A stretch of DNA of 64,000 nucleotides from Sphaerisporangium rhizosphaerae (GTDB lineage Bacteria; Actinomycetota; Actinomycetes; Streptosporangiales; Streptosporangiaceae). The notes under the pieces are model-generated. The model did no database searches and had not been told where the DNA came from. It saw only the letters and a program-made list of their open reading frames with translations. Positions 35,110 to 43,144 of the stretch are shown here, in pieces. The stretch is taken from NCBI RefSeq assembly GCF_042665155.1, contig NZ_JBHTCG010000020.1, positions 62,001-126,000 on the forward strand, read 5' to 3'. Each line of letters starts with the position of its first letter. The first letter of the stretch is position 1. The position numbers and the translations under genes are program-made.

Positions 35110-35949
35110 ATGATGAAACGCATCGCTACCGCTCTGGTAGCGGCCGCCATGGGCGCCTCGGCGCTCTCGGTGGCCGCGCCGGCGATGGCGGACGAGACGC
35201 CGGACACCACGGTCAGCATCGAATCCGTCCGAGTGACCCCCGATCCGGTGGTCATTCGCGGAGGCGATCACGTCGCGGTCACCGTCACGGTCACGACCGT
35301 GGGCGCCGAGGACGTGAAGATCGACTTCGATCCCACGGGAGAGGGCGCGCAGCCTGACTGCAACCCCTGCCCCGGGGCCGCGAAGGCGTCCAAGAGCGGC
35401 TCGGACTGGAAGAGGTGGGACAAGACCATCGTCCTCGACCGGCACGATCCGGCCGGGAAGTGGCTTGTTCACGTCACGGCGACCGGCGACAACGGCAAGG
35501 TCGCCGAGGCGCACGACTCCTTCTTCGTCAAGGTCGTGCAGGCCCACCCGCACCAGGGGCCGCGCGCGACGCGCATCGCCGGGTTCGATGCGAGCCCCGA
35601 GCCCGTCAAGAAGGGCGGCAAGCTCTCCCTGTCGGGCAAGCTGCAGACCGCCCGGTGCTACGGCGACTGGTGGTGGAACGGTGACGCCTACGTCGTGGGT
35701 GACAACCGTTGCGACGCCGACAACCGCTGGCACAACTGGCGTCAGCTCGGCTGGAAGAAGATCGAGGTGTACTTCCACCGCGCCCACGGCGGCAAGTGGG
35801 AGTACGTCGACACGATCGAGACCAACCCGGACGGGTCCTTCTACACGAAGATCCCGGCCTACTGGTCCGGCACGTGGAAGGTCGTGTTCGAGGGCTCCCG
35901 CGGGCTGTACGGCTCGTCGGCGACCGACTATGTGAAGGTCGTCCGCTGA
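35110..35949 (+). CDS. Secreted two-domain protein related to its upstream neighbour
   Basis: This 279-residue protein has a signal peptide (MMKRIATALVAAAMGASALSV, cut after PAMA). Residues about 35-145 form a first beta domain (VRVTPDPVVIRGGDHVAVTVTV, a Cys pair in CNPCPG, then DPAGKWLVHVTAT). Residues about 155-279 form a second (KKGGKLSLSGKL, Cys in ARCYGDWWWN and DNRCDADNRW). It is a diverged paralogue of the preceding gene in domain order. GGGGAGAGG precedes ATG 35110. The four cysteines probably form two disulfides. The role is unknown; surface or wall association is an inference. Confidence 0.8.
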   Translation: MMKRIATALVAAAMGASALSVAAPAMADETPDTTVSIESVRVTPDPVVIRGGDHVAVTVTVTTVGAEDVKIDFDPTGEGAQPDCNPCPGAAKASKSGSDWKRWDKTIVLDRHDPAGKWLVHVTATGDNGKVAEAHDSFFVKVVQAHPHQGPRATRIAGFDASPEPVKKGGKLSLSGKLQTARCYGDWWWNGDAYVVGDNRCDADNRWHNWRQLGWKKIEVYFHRAHGGKWEYVDTIETNPDGSFYTKIPAYWSGTWKVVFEGSRGLYGSSATDYVKVVR

Positions 35950-35970
35950 CCCTCGGCCCCGGCCGACAAC

Positions 35971-36012
35971 CGAGCGCCCGTCCCCCGGAGTCCCCCGGGA
36001 GCCGGGCGCTCG
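35971..36012. terminator. 10-bp stem hairpin between convergent genes
   Basis: CGAGCGCCCG pairs with CGGGCGCTCG around a C-rich loop that itself holds CCCCCGG repeats. It lies 22 bases after the stop of the secreted protein gene. The opposing gene ends at 36085. Confidence 0.7.
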
Positions 36013-36084
36013 CGCCGTTCGCGGGGGACCGGGCCGCCGTTTCCGGAGGGTGCGGACGAGCCGCTACGGCCGCGCGTCCGCCGG

Positions 36085-36381
36085 TCAGGGGCCGGGGTCG
36101 CGCGCGAGCTCCAGGGCGGTGAGGTCCAGGGCGCTCAGCGTGAGGATGTTGGCGATCTGCTCCAGCGGCATCCCGGCGTCGCCGAGCTGGGTGATCGTCA
36201 CCGCGGTCCGCAGGAAGATGCGGCCGATGACCACCTCGTCCACGTCCGGCATGTCCTTGCGGAAGAAGTCCGCGAGCTGCTGGCCGACCTCCCGGTCGGC
36301 GTGCACCCGTGGATCGTTGAGCTCCGGGCTCGACAGGATGTCCCGCAGATCCCTGCGCTCGTCTTCCGTGAGCTTGCTCAA
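36085..36381 (-). CDS. Small protein of unknown function beside mIHF
   Basis: A 98-residue protein starts at TTG 36381, fixed by GGGGAGG seven bases upstream, which sits inside the longer open frame beginning at ATG 36411. The sequence (SKLTEDERRDLRDILSSPELND, QLADFFRKDMPDVDEVVIGRIFLRTAVTITQLGDAG) is acidic and helical and has no motif I recognise. It follows the mIHF-like gene on the same strand after 132 bases, so the two may be co-expressed. It might modulate the DNA-binding protein, but that is speculation. Confidence 0.75.
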   Translation of the reverse strand: MSKLTEDERRDLRDILSSPELNDPRVHADREVGQQLADFFRKDMPDVDEVVIGRIFLRTAVTITQLGDAGMPLEQIANILTLSALDLTALELARDPGP

Positions 36382-36513
36382 AGGGTCGCCTCCCCGCAGC
36401 CATGTCGTCATTGGGAGACTATGCGCTGAGGACTTCGCGGAGAATGGCAGGGTTGGCCAAAGATCGGCCGGCGTGGGAGCGCGTGCCCGACGCCCCCACC
36501 GCCGGCGCGATGA

Positions 36514-36822
36514 TCAGGAGGACACCGCCTCCACCAGCTTGCGGCGCTGCTGGACGCCCAGGCCGCCGATGCGGCGCTTGTCGTCGACGCCGGCCCGCTC
36601 CATGAGCGCGGCCGCCTTGGTCGGACCGATACCGGACAGAGCGCGCAGCGCCTGCGACACCTTGATCTTTTTCGCGGTGTCGTCGTCGCGCTTGAACAGA
36701 TCGGCCAGGGTCAGATCGCCGCTCTTGAGCTGCGCGAGCAGGGCGGCCCGCGCCTGCCGGGCCTCGGTCGCCTTGACGAGAGCGGCCTGGCGCTGCTCGG
36801 GGGTGAGAACGGGAAGGGCCAT
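36514..36822 (-). CDS. Integration host factor, actinobacterial type (mIHF family)
   Basis: This 102-residue protein opens MALPVLTPEQRQAALVKATEAR, as mIHF/sIHF proteins do. Its DNA-binding H2TH part (KIKVSQALRALSGIGPTKAAALMERAGVDDKRRIGGLG) also matches. The family binds DNA, shapes the nucleoid and aids phage and transposon recombination. The canonical gene lies directly before gmk (guanylate kinase), and no gmk is here. The downstream gene encodes a 98-residue unknown. The sequence is also diverged from the canonical form, so this is probably a second copy. Confidence 0.88.
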   Translation of the reverse strand: MALPVLTPEQRQAALVKATEARQARAALLAQLKSGDLTLADLFKRDDDTAKKIKVSQALRALSGIGPTKAAALMERAGVDDKRRIGGLGVQQRRKLVEAVSS

Positions 36823-37077
36823 GAGGATTCTTTCTCCTTGGGGGATAGCTTTAGGCGGCCCGTCCGGCCGCTGATGTGTCGGTCGGCATGGGTGCTACCC
36901 CCCTGGCGCGCTCTAATCATCGCTTCCGCACTTCCACCGCCCTTTCCGACTGATCGGATCAATGCCCTAGGTCCTAGCAAGTCGCGAAAAATTGGGCCTT
37001 CAAACTTTCGACGGTTGACCTGACTCTCGGTGCAGGCGCGTGACAACCCCAGAGCGCGCGCCTCGAGGAGGATTCAG

Positions 37078-38352
37078 GTGAGACGTCGTCTGCTCGCGGG
37101 GTTGGCGATCCTGGCCCTGCTGTGCACCAGCGGGATCACCGGGGCGGGTGCCTCGGCGGAGCCACCCCCCAACTACCAGTACCGGATCGACGGGCCGACC
37201 ACGGCCGTGCAGCGGACCGCGATCGCGGCCACCGGCGCGGCGATCGACGAGGTGGCGGCCACATCGGTCGTGGTCACGGCCTCCGACGCCGAGGTCGGCC
37301 AGATCAAGGGCCTCGGCTACACGGTCACCCGGCTCCCGCGCCCGCTGTCGCCCGTGCTGCCCAAGCCCCAGGACTTCCCGTCGGCCGACTCGGGGTACCA
37401 CAACTACGCCGAGATGACCGCCACCGTGAACCAGGTGGTCGCGAGCTACCCGTCCATCGCCAGGAAGTTCAGCTACGGAACCTCCTACGGAGGCCGCGAC
37501 CTGATCGGCATCAAGATCAGTGACAACGTCGCGACCGACGAGAGCGAGCCGGAGGTGCTGTTCACCGCCCACCAGCACGCCCGCGAGCACCTGACCGTCG
37601 AGATGGCCCTGTACCTGCTCAACCTGCTCACCTCCGGCTACGGCTCCGACAGCCGGATCACCGGCCTGGTGAACTCCCGCGAGATCTGGATCATGCCCGA
37701 CCTCAACCCCGACGGCGGCGAGTACGACATCTCCACCGGGTCCTACCGCTCGTGGCGCAAGAACCGGCAGCCCAACTCCGGGTCCTCGTCGGTGGGCACC
37801 GACCTCAACCGCAACTGGGCCTACCTGTGGGGATGCTGCGGCGGCTCCTCCGGCTCCACCTCCAGCGAGACCTACCGGGGCGCCTCGGCCGAGTCGGCTC
37901 CCGAGGTGCGCACGCTGGCCAACTGGGTGCGGACCCGGGTCGTCGGCGGCACCCAGCAGATCAAGAGCAACATCGACTTCCACACCTACAGCGAGCTCGT
38001 CCTGTGGCCCTACGGCTACACCTACAACGACACCGCGGCCGGCCTGACCGTGGACGACCAGAACGCCCTGGCGACGCTCGGCCGCAACATGGCCTCGACC
38101 AACGGCTACACCGCCGAGCAGTCCAGCGACCTCTACATCACCGACGGCACCATCAACGACTGGCTGTGGGGCAACTACAAGATCTTCAGCTACACCTTCG
38201 AGATGTACCCCAAGGGCAGTTCACCCGGTTTCTACCCGCCCGACGAGCAGATCGTGACCCAGACCACCCGCAACAAGGAGGCCGTCCTGCGCCTGCTGGA
38301 GTACTCCGACTGCGTCTACCGCATCATCGGCAAGCAGTCGCAGTACTGCTGA
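37078..38352 (+). CDS. Secreted zinc carboxypeptidase (peptidase M14)
   Basis: This 424-residue enzyme starts at GTG 37078 (VRRRLLAGLAILALL), with GAGGAGG 6 bases upstream. A signal peptide and pro-region precede the M14 domain at about 105-415. Zinc ligands lie in TAHQHAREHL (His-x-x-Glu) and NIDFHTYSELVLWPYG (third His). YTFEMYP carries the general-base Glu, and DLNRNWAYLWG the substrate-carboxylate residues. It resembles Streptomyces carboxypeptidase T-like enzymes that trim C-terminal residues from peptides outside the cell. Codon usage and size are normal. Confidence 0.93.
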   Translation: MRRRLLAGLAILALLCTSGITGAGASAEPPPNYQYRIDGPTTAVQRTAIAATGAAIDEVAATSVVVTASDAEVGQIKGLGYTVTRLPRPLSPVLPKPQDFPSADSGYHNYAEMTATVNQVVASYPSIARKFSYGTSYGGRDLIGIKISDNVATDESEPEVLFTAHQHAREHLTVEMALYLLNLLTSGYGSDSRITGLVNSREIWIMPDLNPDGGEYDISTGSYRSWRKNRQPNSGSSSVGTDLNRNWAYLWGCCGGSSGSTSSETYRGASAESAPEVRTLANWVRTRVVGGTQQIKSNIDFHTYSELVLWPYGYTYNDTAAGLTVDDQNALATLGRNMASTNGYTAEQSSDLYITDGTINDWLWGNYKIFSYTFEMYPKGSSPGFYPPDEQIVTQTTRNKEAVLRLLEYSDCVYRIIGKQSQYC

Positions 38353-38582
38353 CACGCCGACGGGCCATGACCGGGTGGTCGGAGAGGGACCTCTAGGGCA
38401 CCTCCTCACCCCCGCGCTCGGCCGAACATGACCATGGTGCTGTACGGCCGCCGCCCCCAGGCTGCGGCCGTACGCGGGTGCTTCCGCCGGGCCGACGACG
38501 GAATGCGAAGCAGAAATGGGCCCAATCTGCGGCGGGGCCGTGCCTCGGCACAACTCGTCATTTTGAAGTATGGTGCCATGTC

Positions 38583-40361
38583 GTGATCTGGCGCCCGATC
38601 ATCCGTTTGAGTTCGGTGGTCATTGCCACTGGTGTCTGCGCGGTTCTGTGGGTTCACGGCGTTCTGGTGAATCCCGTGAAGGCCGGGGTGGTCTGGCAGG
38701 TCGGGCTCGGACTCTTCGCCGCGCTGCTCACCGCTCTCACCATCGTGTTCGCCGTCACGACCTCGACCCAGACCCGCTGGCCTTCCTTCAACGATCTGGT
38801 GCGCGCGATCGGGCTGAATTCATGGCTGCTGGCCGCCATCGTCGGCATCCTCCTGGCGGCGATCGGCGACATTCTCGCAAACGCGCTGTTCACCACGCTG
38901 GGAGCGGTGTACAGCCTGTTGCAGCTCGGCCTCGGCATGGACACCCTGCTCTCGCTTCTGCGTTTTCGTACGGCCTCCGGTCGTGAATCGGTGCTCACAC
39001 GGCTGACCACTGGGCGCCTGCATCGTGCGGCGACCGGTGAGAAGCTGGTCGTCGCCACCCAAGGCCACCTCTCAGAGCTACTCGACGAGGTGGAGTCGGC
39101 CATCGATCGGCGCGACGTGGCCGAGCTCGCGAATCGCGCGATCGAGGTCGTGAAAGGGTGGCCTCAGGACCGGTCGGCAAGCCAGGCCCGATGGCGCCTC
39201 GCGCTCATCACGCATCTCCTGGAACGGCTCGGAAGGTCGGTGCTGTTCGAGAGCCTGAACGGTGACGTGGCGCGCGCGGCGATTCCCCCACTCCTGGAGG
39301 GCGCGTTACGCACAAGCTGGCAGTTGAGTGCGCTGACCTTTCCGAAACGCATCGACAAACGGGACGAGGTCGTCGCGGCCGTCGCCCTGGGCCAGATCTG
39401 CCGGGTGATCGGATGGTTGCAGCAGTGCGCCCACGCCCGGCTGCAGCGCAATCCGCACGATCCGGGAGCCCGGCAGATCGTCAACGCCGTCGGCGAGGGG
39501 CGCCTGCGGATCGTGCAGTATGTGGATCCCGATCCGCCCGGGTTCTACAGGACGCCCCAGGACCCATGGCCGTACGGCTTCAGCGACTCCGCGGCCGCGC
39601 TTCTGTGGCTGACGGCGATGTGCGAGTTCGGGGCGAGCCACGTCGGCAGTGGTCTGTACATCCTGTGCGAGATCCTGACAGGGGAGAAGTTCTACGGTAA
39701 CTACTGGAACGGTGACTGCGTGTTCAGCGAGATCGAGAAGCGGGTCGGCAGGGATCTGCGCGTTCGCGCGGAACTGGAGCCGATCTTGCGTGGCTGCGGC
39801 GACCTCGCCTTCATCAGCCTCGAACTCGCCGCCATCGTGATCGCGGGGCTGCGCGACCGACGATATGTCCCTCCGGAGGGCAGGGACAACGACGCCAACT
39901 ATTCCGTGGATCCACGCTACCTTCGCAGTCAGGTGACGATGTTCGCCACCTACGACTGCCTGGACGACGCCGACGCGGCATTCGACTGGATGACCGAGGC
40001 TTTGACCAACGCCCCGACTCGTCCGAGCCTGACCGGCTACGCGTTGGGCGCCTTCAGCCGGCACTCGTCGCCGAACCAGTTGCCCATGGTGCCGCTCGCG
40101 GCACGTCCCGCGAGCGTCACGCTTGCCGCCGTACTCCGTCTGGCGATGAACCGGCGGCGAGCGGCACATACGCTGATCTCCCGTCTGCCTGATCCACTCC
40201 TCACGGGAGCACTGCAACACGCCCGATACGTCTTCACGGACAAGGGCGATGGTGAGCCCAGAGTGCTCAGATGGCACAGCGACGTCGACAGCGTGCTGGG
40301 CTCGCGGCGGCGGCGGCAGTCAGAGCTGATCGGCATTCTCGACGAGCTCCTGGACGTGTGA
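38583..40361 (+). CDS. Four-helix membrane protein with large unassigned C-terminal domain
   Basis: This 592-residue protein has N-terminal membrane helices at about 8-28, 33-56, 76-96 and 98-118 (SVVIATGVCAVLWVHGVLV; WQVGLGLFAALLTALTIVFAV; SWLLAAIVGILLAAIGDIL). A roughly 470-residue soluble, mostly helical region follows (LSELLDEVESAIDRRDVAELANRAIEVV; DDADAAFDWMTEALTNAPT). I recognise no family. The stop overlaps the next gene (TGATG). GC at third positions looks lower than in neighbouring genes. The start is uncertain; GTG 38583 leads straight into helix 1. It probably anchors or senses for the operon. Confidence 0.75.
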   Translation: MIWRPIIRLSSVVIATGVCAVLWVHGVLVNPVKAGVVWQVGLGLFAALLTALTIVFAVTTSTQTRWPSFNDLVRAIGLNSWLLAAIVGILLAAIGDILANALFTTLGAVYSLLQLGLGMDTLLSLLRFRTASGRESVLTRLTTGRLHRAATGEKLVVATQGHLSELLDEVESAIDRRDVAELANRAIEVVKGWPQDRSASQARWRLALITHLLERLGRSVLFESLNGDVARAAIPPLLEGALRTSWQLSALTFPKRIDKRDEVVAAVALGQICRVIGWLQQCAHARLQRNPHDPGARQIVNAVGEGRLRIVQYVDPDPPGFYRTPQDPWPYGFSDSAAALLWLTAMCEFGASHVGSGLYILCEILTGEKFYGNYWNGDCVFSEIEKRVGRDLRVRAELEPILRGCGDLAFISLELAAIVIAGLRDRRYVPPEGRDNDANYSVDPRYLRSQVTMFATYDCLDDADAAFDWMTEALTNAPTRPSLTGYALGAFSRHSSPNQLPMVPLAARPASVTLAAVLRLAMNRRRAAHTLISRLPDPLLTGALQHARYVFTDKGDGEPRVLRWHSDVDSVLGSRRRRQSELIGILDELLDV

Positions 40362-40915
40362 TGGCCTCATCGGACATCGAAGGTTGGCGGCGGAGCATCG
40401 ACGCCATCGGTTCCCGGTCGGAGGTCTGGGCGGTGCAGCTTGCCACACAGTGGGTCGACTCTGGCGACTGGGCGTCGATCCGCGATGACCTCGATCTCGC
40501 GCTGTTCCGCGTGGCGCTGCGCCAGGGGCGCGCTTTCCGCTTCCACCGGTTGCTCCTCTACGACCTTCCCAGCGACCAGGGAGACTCGCCGTCCGGGTAT
40601 GACCGGTCCCACGAGGAGCACGACAGGTGGCTGGCTCGTGTCCGACGGCACCTGGCCCTCGTCGGAGCCGAGGGCAGCGCCGGCACCCGGCTGCCACTCG
40701 GGTCTCAGTACCGCGTGCGTCTCGTCATCCTGTCCCGGGTGGGGCAACCCAGTACGATCGAGGTGCAGGACGGGTTGTGGGTGGACGTCCCGCCTCCCGC
40801 CGAGGTCTCGGCCGCATGGAGTTCCGAAGGGTTGATTCCGCTGGACCCGCACGAAGAGGACATCATTGGCCCCCACAGCGACCGCAACCCCTTGTGGGCG
40901 GGAATCCCCACATGA
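40361..40915 (+). CDS. 184-residue orphan protein in the membrane protein-glycosyltransferase operon
   Basis: The ATG at 40361 overlaps the previous stop, and its own stop overlaps the next ATG, so three genes are translationally coupled. The protein has a helical first half (RSEVWAVQLATQWVDSGDWASIRDDLDLALFRVALRQG) and a beta-like second half (QYRVRLVILSRVGQPSTIEVQDGLWVDVPPPAE) with an acidic tail (DPHEEDI). No membrane span, signal or catalytic motif is visible and I know no family. It presumably works with the two coupled partners. Confidence 0.75.
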   Translation: MASSDIEGWRRSIDAIGSRSEVWAVQLATQWVDSGDWASIRDDLDLALFRVALRQGRAFRFHRLLLYDLPSDQGDSPSGYDRSHEEHDRWLARVRRHLALVGAEGSAGTRLPLGSQYRVRLVILSRVGQPSTIEVQDGLWVDVPPPAEVSAAWSSEGLIPLDPHEEDIIGPHSDRNPLWAGIPT

Positions 40916-41808
40916 GTCGAAGCCCGATCGATCCCGCCCTTGGCCTCAACCTCACCCGCAGACGTACGCTCAGCGGCCGGGACGGACCGGTGTCCGTGGT
41001 CATTCCGGCCCACAACGAAGAAGCGACGATCGCCGAGGTGGTGAACGCCGCGTACGCGGGACTTCGCGTCCTGGGCGCCGTCGGTGAGGTGATCGTCAGC
41101 GCCAGCGGTTGTAGCGACGGTACGGTCGCCATGGCGGCCCGAGCGAGCGCGCGAGTCATCGAGTCGCCTCTGGGCAAGGGTAATGCGATTCGCGCGGGCG
41201 TTGAGGCGGCCGACGGCAAGATCGTATGCCTGGTCGATGGTGATCTTCTCTACTATGGTGACCCGCCGCTCGTGGCCCTGCTCGTCGCCCCCCTTCTGCA
41301 GGGGACCGCTGACGCGACCATCGCCGATCTTTACTGGCGTCCGCTCTATCCCCAGCTGTGGCTTTACGGATTCTTCGCTCCACTCGCGGGACGACTGTTC
41401 CCCGAACTGCTGCCGAAGGCCGGAACCACACCGTGGTCCGGGCAGCGCGCGGCACCTCGCGAGCTATGGCCGCCGGCCTTGCCGGACGACTTCACGGCGG
41501 ATCTCTCGATCCTGCTGCACTGGAATGACACGGGAGCCAGGTTGAGGCCCGTTGTGGCCGACGACTGGGTGAATCCGCAACGCCCGAAGCCCGATCTCAT
41601 GGAACAGGAGTTCTCGGTCGTCATCAGGCATGCGGTCAAGCGTGGGCGGCTGCCTGAGAATGAAGTGCCCGCGTTCGAGCGATGGTTCGCGACCGCCCAC
41701 GAGTTGATGGCCGGGTACCAGCCCGAATACGACGACCCTCAGCAGTTCGAGACCGGAATCCTCGAAAGCTCCATGAAAGAGCTGAACGCGCAGCTTGGCC
41801 TCTCCTGA
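40912..41808 (+). CDS. GT-A fold glycosyltransferase, GpgS/GT81-like
   Basis: This 298-residue cytosolic enzyme has PVSVVIPAHNEEATIAEVV (nucleotide-binding), GEVIVSASGCSDGT, PLGKGNAIRAGVEAADGKIVCLVDGDLLYY with the DGD metal motif, and the closing ELWPPALPDDFTADLSILLHWND. The order follows glucosyl-3-phosphoglycerate synthases, which transfer glucose from a nucleotide sugar to 3-phosphoglycerate. The acceptor site is altered (TTPWSGQRA, RPKPDLMEQE) and the genes beside it are not those of a methylglucose lipopolysaccharide pathway. The substrate is therefore open. It ends the three-gene operon. Confidence 0.82.
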   Translation: MSRSPIDPALGLNLTRRRTLSGRDGPVSVVIPAHNEEATIAEVVNAAYAGLRVLGAVGEVIVSASGCSDGTVAMAARASARVIESPLGKGNAIRAGVEAADGKIVCLVDGDLLYYGDPPLVALLVAPLLQGTADATIADLYWRPLYPQLWLYGFFAPLAGRLFPELLPKAGTTPWSGQRAAPRELWPPALPDDFTADLSILLHWNDTGARLRPVVADDWVNPQRPKPDLMEQEFSVVIRHAVKRGRLPENEVPAFERWFATAHELMAGYQPEYDDPQQFETGILESSMKELNAQLGLS

Positions 41809-41830
41809 TCGTTCGTACGCTCATCCACGG

Positions 41831-41848
41831 ACCGGCGAGACCGCCGGT
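41831..41848. terminator. Hairpin after the three-gene operon
   Basis: ACCGGCG pairs with CGCCGGT around AGAC, extendable by CCAC/GGTG outside. It lies 22 bases after the glycosyltransferase stop. Shortly after it, CTTTGAG occurs three times (41866-41897). A ribosome site AGGGAG then leads the aldo/keto reductase. Confidence 0.6.
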
Positions 41849-42021
41849 GGTGTGATCACCGCAGGGCTTTGAGGACCCTTTGAGGGGGCTTTGAGTGGGC
41901 CGGTGCAGGGGTGATGGCGTGGAGGGCGGTGAGGCGCGAAGATCCTACAGAGAGGGATCAAGCGGCCGTCACCCTCCGCACAGGGACGGACCGTGGATAT
42001 AGCGAAATAGGGAGTTCAGCA

Positions 42022-43011
42022 ATGCGACAGCGCCGGCTGGGCAGCCAAGGGCTCAGCGTCTCCGCCGAGGGGCTCGGCTGCATGGGGATGAGCACCATCT
42101 ACGGTCCCGCGGACGAGAAGGAGGCGATCGCCACCATCCACCGCGCGCTCGACCTCGGCATCACCTTCCTCGACACCGCCGACATGTACGGCGCGTGGCG
42201 TAACGAGAGCCTCGTCGGCCGCGCGATCTCCGGGCGCCGCGAGGAGGTCGTGCTGGCCACCAAGTTCGGCAACGAGGTCGTGGACGGCAGGCAGACCGGC
42301 CGGGTCAACGGCCGTCCCGACTACCTGCGCCAGGCGCTGGACGGATCACTCAAACGCCTCGGCGTCGACCACGTCGACCTGTACTACCAGCACCGCGTCG
42401 ACCCGCAGGTCCCCGTGGAGGAGACCTTCGGCGCGCTGTCGGAGCTGGTCGCCGAGGGCAAGGTCGGCCACCTCGGCATCTCCGAGGCGGCTCCGGCGAC
42501 GATCCGCCGCGCGCACGCCGTCCACCCGCTGACCGCGCTGCAGACCGAGTACTCCCTGTTCACCCGGGACGTCGAGCACAACGGCGTGCTGTCCGCCGTC
42601 CGCGAGCTCGGCATCGGCTTCGTCGCCTACAGCCCGCTCGGCCGCGGGTTCCTCACCGGCACGATCCGCAGCGCGGAGGACCTGGCCGAGGGCGACCGCA
42701 GGAGCGCCCATCCGCGTTTCCAGCGGGAGAACTTCGCCAGGAACCTCGCGGTGGTCGACCGCATCCGGGTGCTGGCCGACGCCAAGGGCGTCACCTCCTC
42801 CCAGCTCGCGCTGGCCTGGGTGCTCGCCCAGGGGCCGGACATCGTGGCGATCCCCGGGACCAAGCGCCGGGCGTACCTGGAGGCCAACGCGGCGGCCGTC
42901 GAGATCACCCTCACTCCGGACGACCTGGCCGCCGTCGACGCGGTCGCCCCGCCCGGCGTGGCCTCCGGCGAGCGTTACCCGGCCGACAGCATGCGCGCCG
43001 TGCACCGTTGA
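42022..43011 (+). CDS. Aldo/keto reductase
   Basis: This 329-residue (beta/alpha)8 NADPH enzyme opens with MRQRRLGSQGLSVSAEGLGCMGMSTIYG. The tetrad is Asp and Tyr in FLDTADMYG, Lys in VVLATKFG, and His in VDLYYQHRVDP. The closing VAIPGTKRRAYLEANAAAVEI binds the cofactor phosphate. The length and PADSMRAVHR end fit the AKR13-like actinobacterial group, which reduces reactive aldehydes or ketones. ATG 42022 follows AGGGAG. The 41809-42021 gap holds only the terminator and CTTTGAG repeats. It stands alone. Confidence 0.93.
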   Translation: MRQRRLGSQGLSVSAEGLGCMGMSTIYGPADEKEAIATIHRALDLGITFLDTADMYGAWRNESLVGRAISGRREEVVLATKFGNEVVDGRQTGRVNGRPDYLRQALDGSLKRLGVDHVDLYYQHRVDPQVPVEETFGALSELVAEGKVGHLGISEAAPATIRRAHAVHPLTALQTEYSLFTRDVEHNGVLSAVRELGIGFVAYSPLGRGFLTGTIRSAEDLAEGDRRSAHPRFQRENFARNLAVVDRIRVLADAKGVTSSQLALAWVLAQGPDIVAIPGTKRRAYLEANAAAVEITLTPDDLAAVDAVAPPGVASGERYPADSMRAVHR

Positions 43012-43049
43012 CCGAGATGACGCGGGTGAGCATCTTCCGGTGAGGGCTG

Positions 43050-43068
43050 AGCCGGCCTCTGACCGGCT
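43050..43068. terminator. Hairpin between convergent reductase and P450 genes
   Basis: AGCCGG pairs with CCGGCT around a 7-base loop and is followed by TCGGGTCTTTCC. The palindrome GAGGGGCCCCTC (43090-43101) could serve the opposite strand. Confidence 0.55.
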
Positions 43069-43144
43069 TCGGGTCTTTCCGTGGGCGGGGAGGGGCCCCT
43101 CGCGCGGGCGATCCCCGGCGAGGGGCGTGTCATGACATATCCGA

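Noticed and set aside
41866..41897. Three CTTTGAG copies considered as an attachment site or binding array
   Set aside because: The copies are short, and no integrase or tRNA gene is near.
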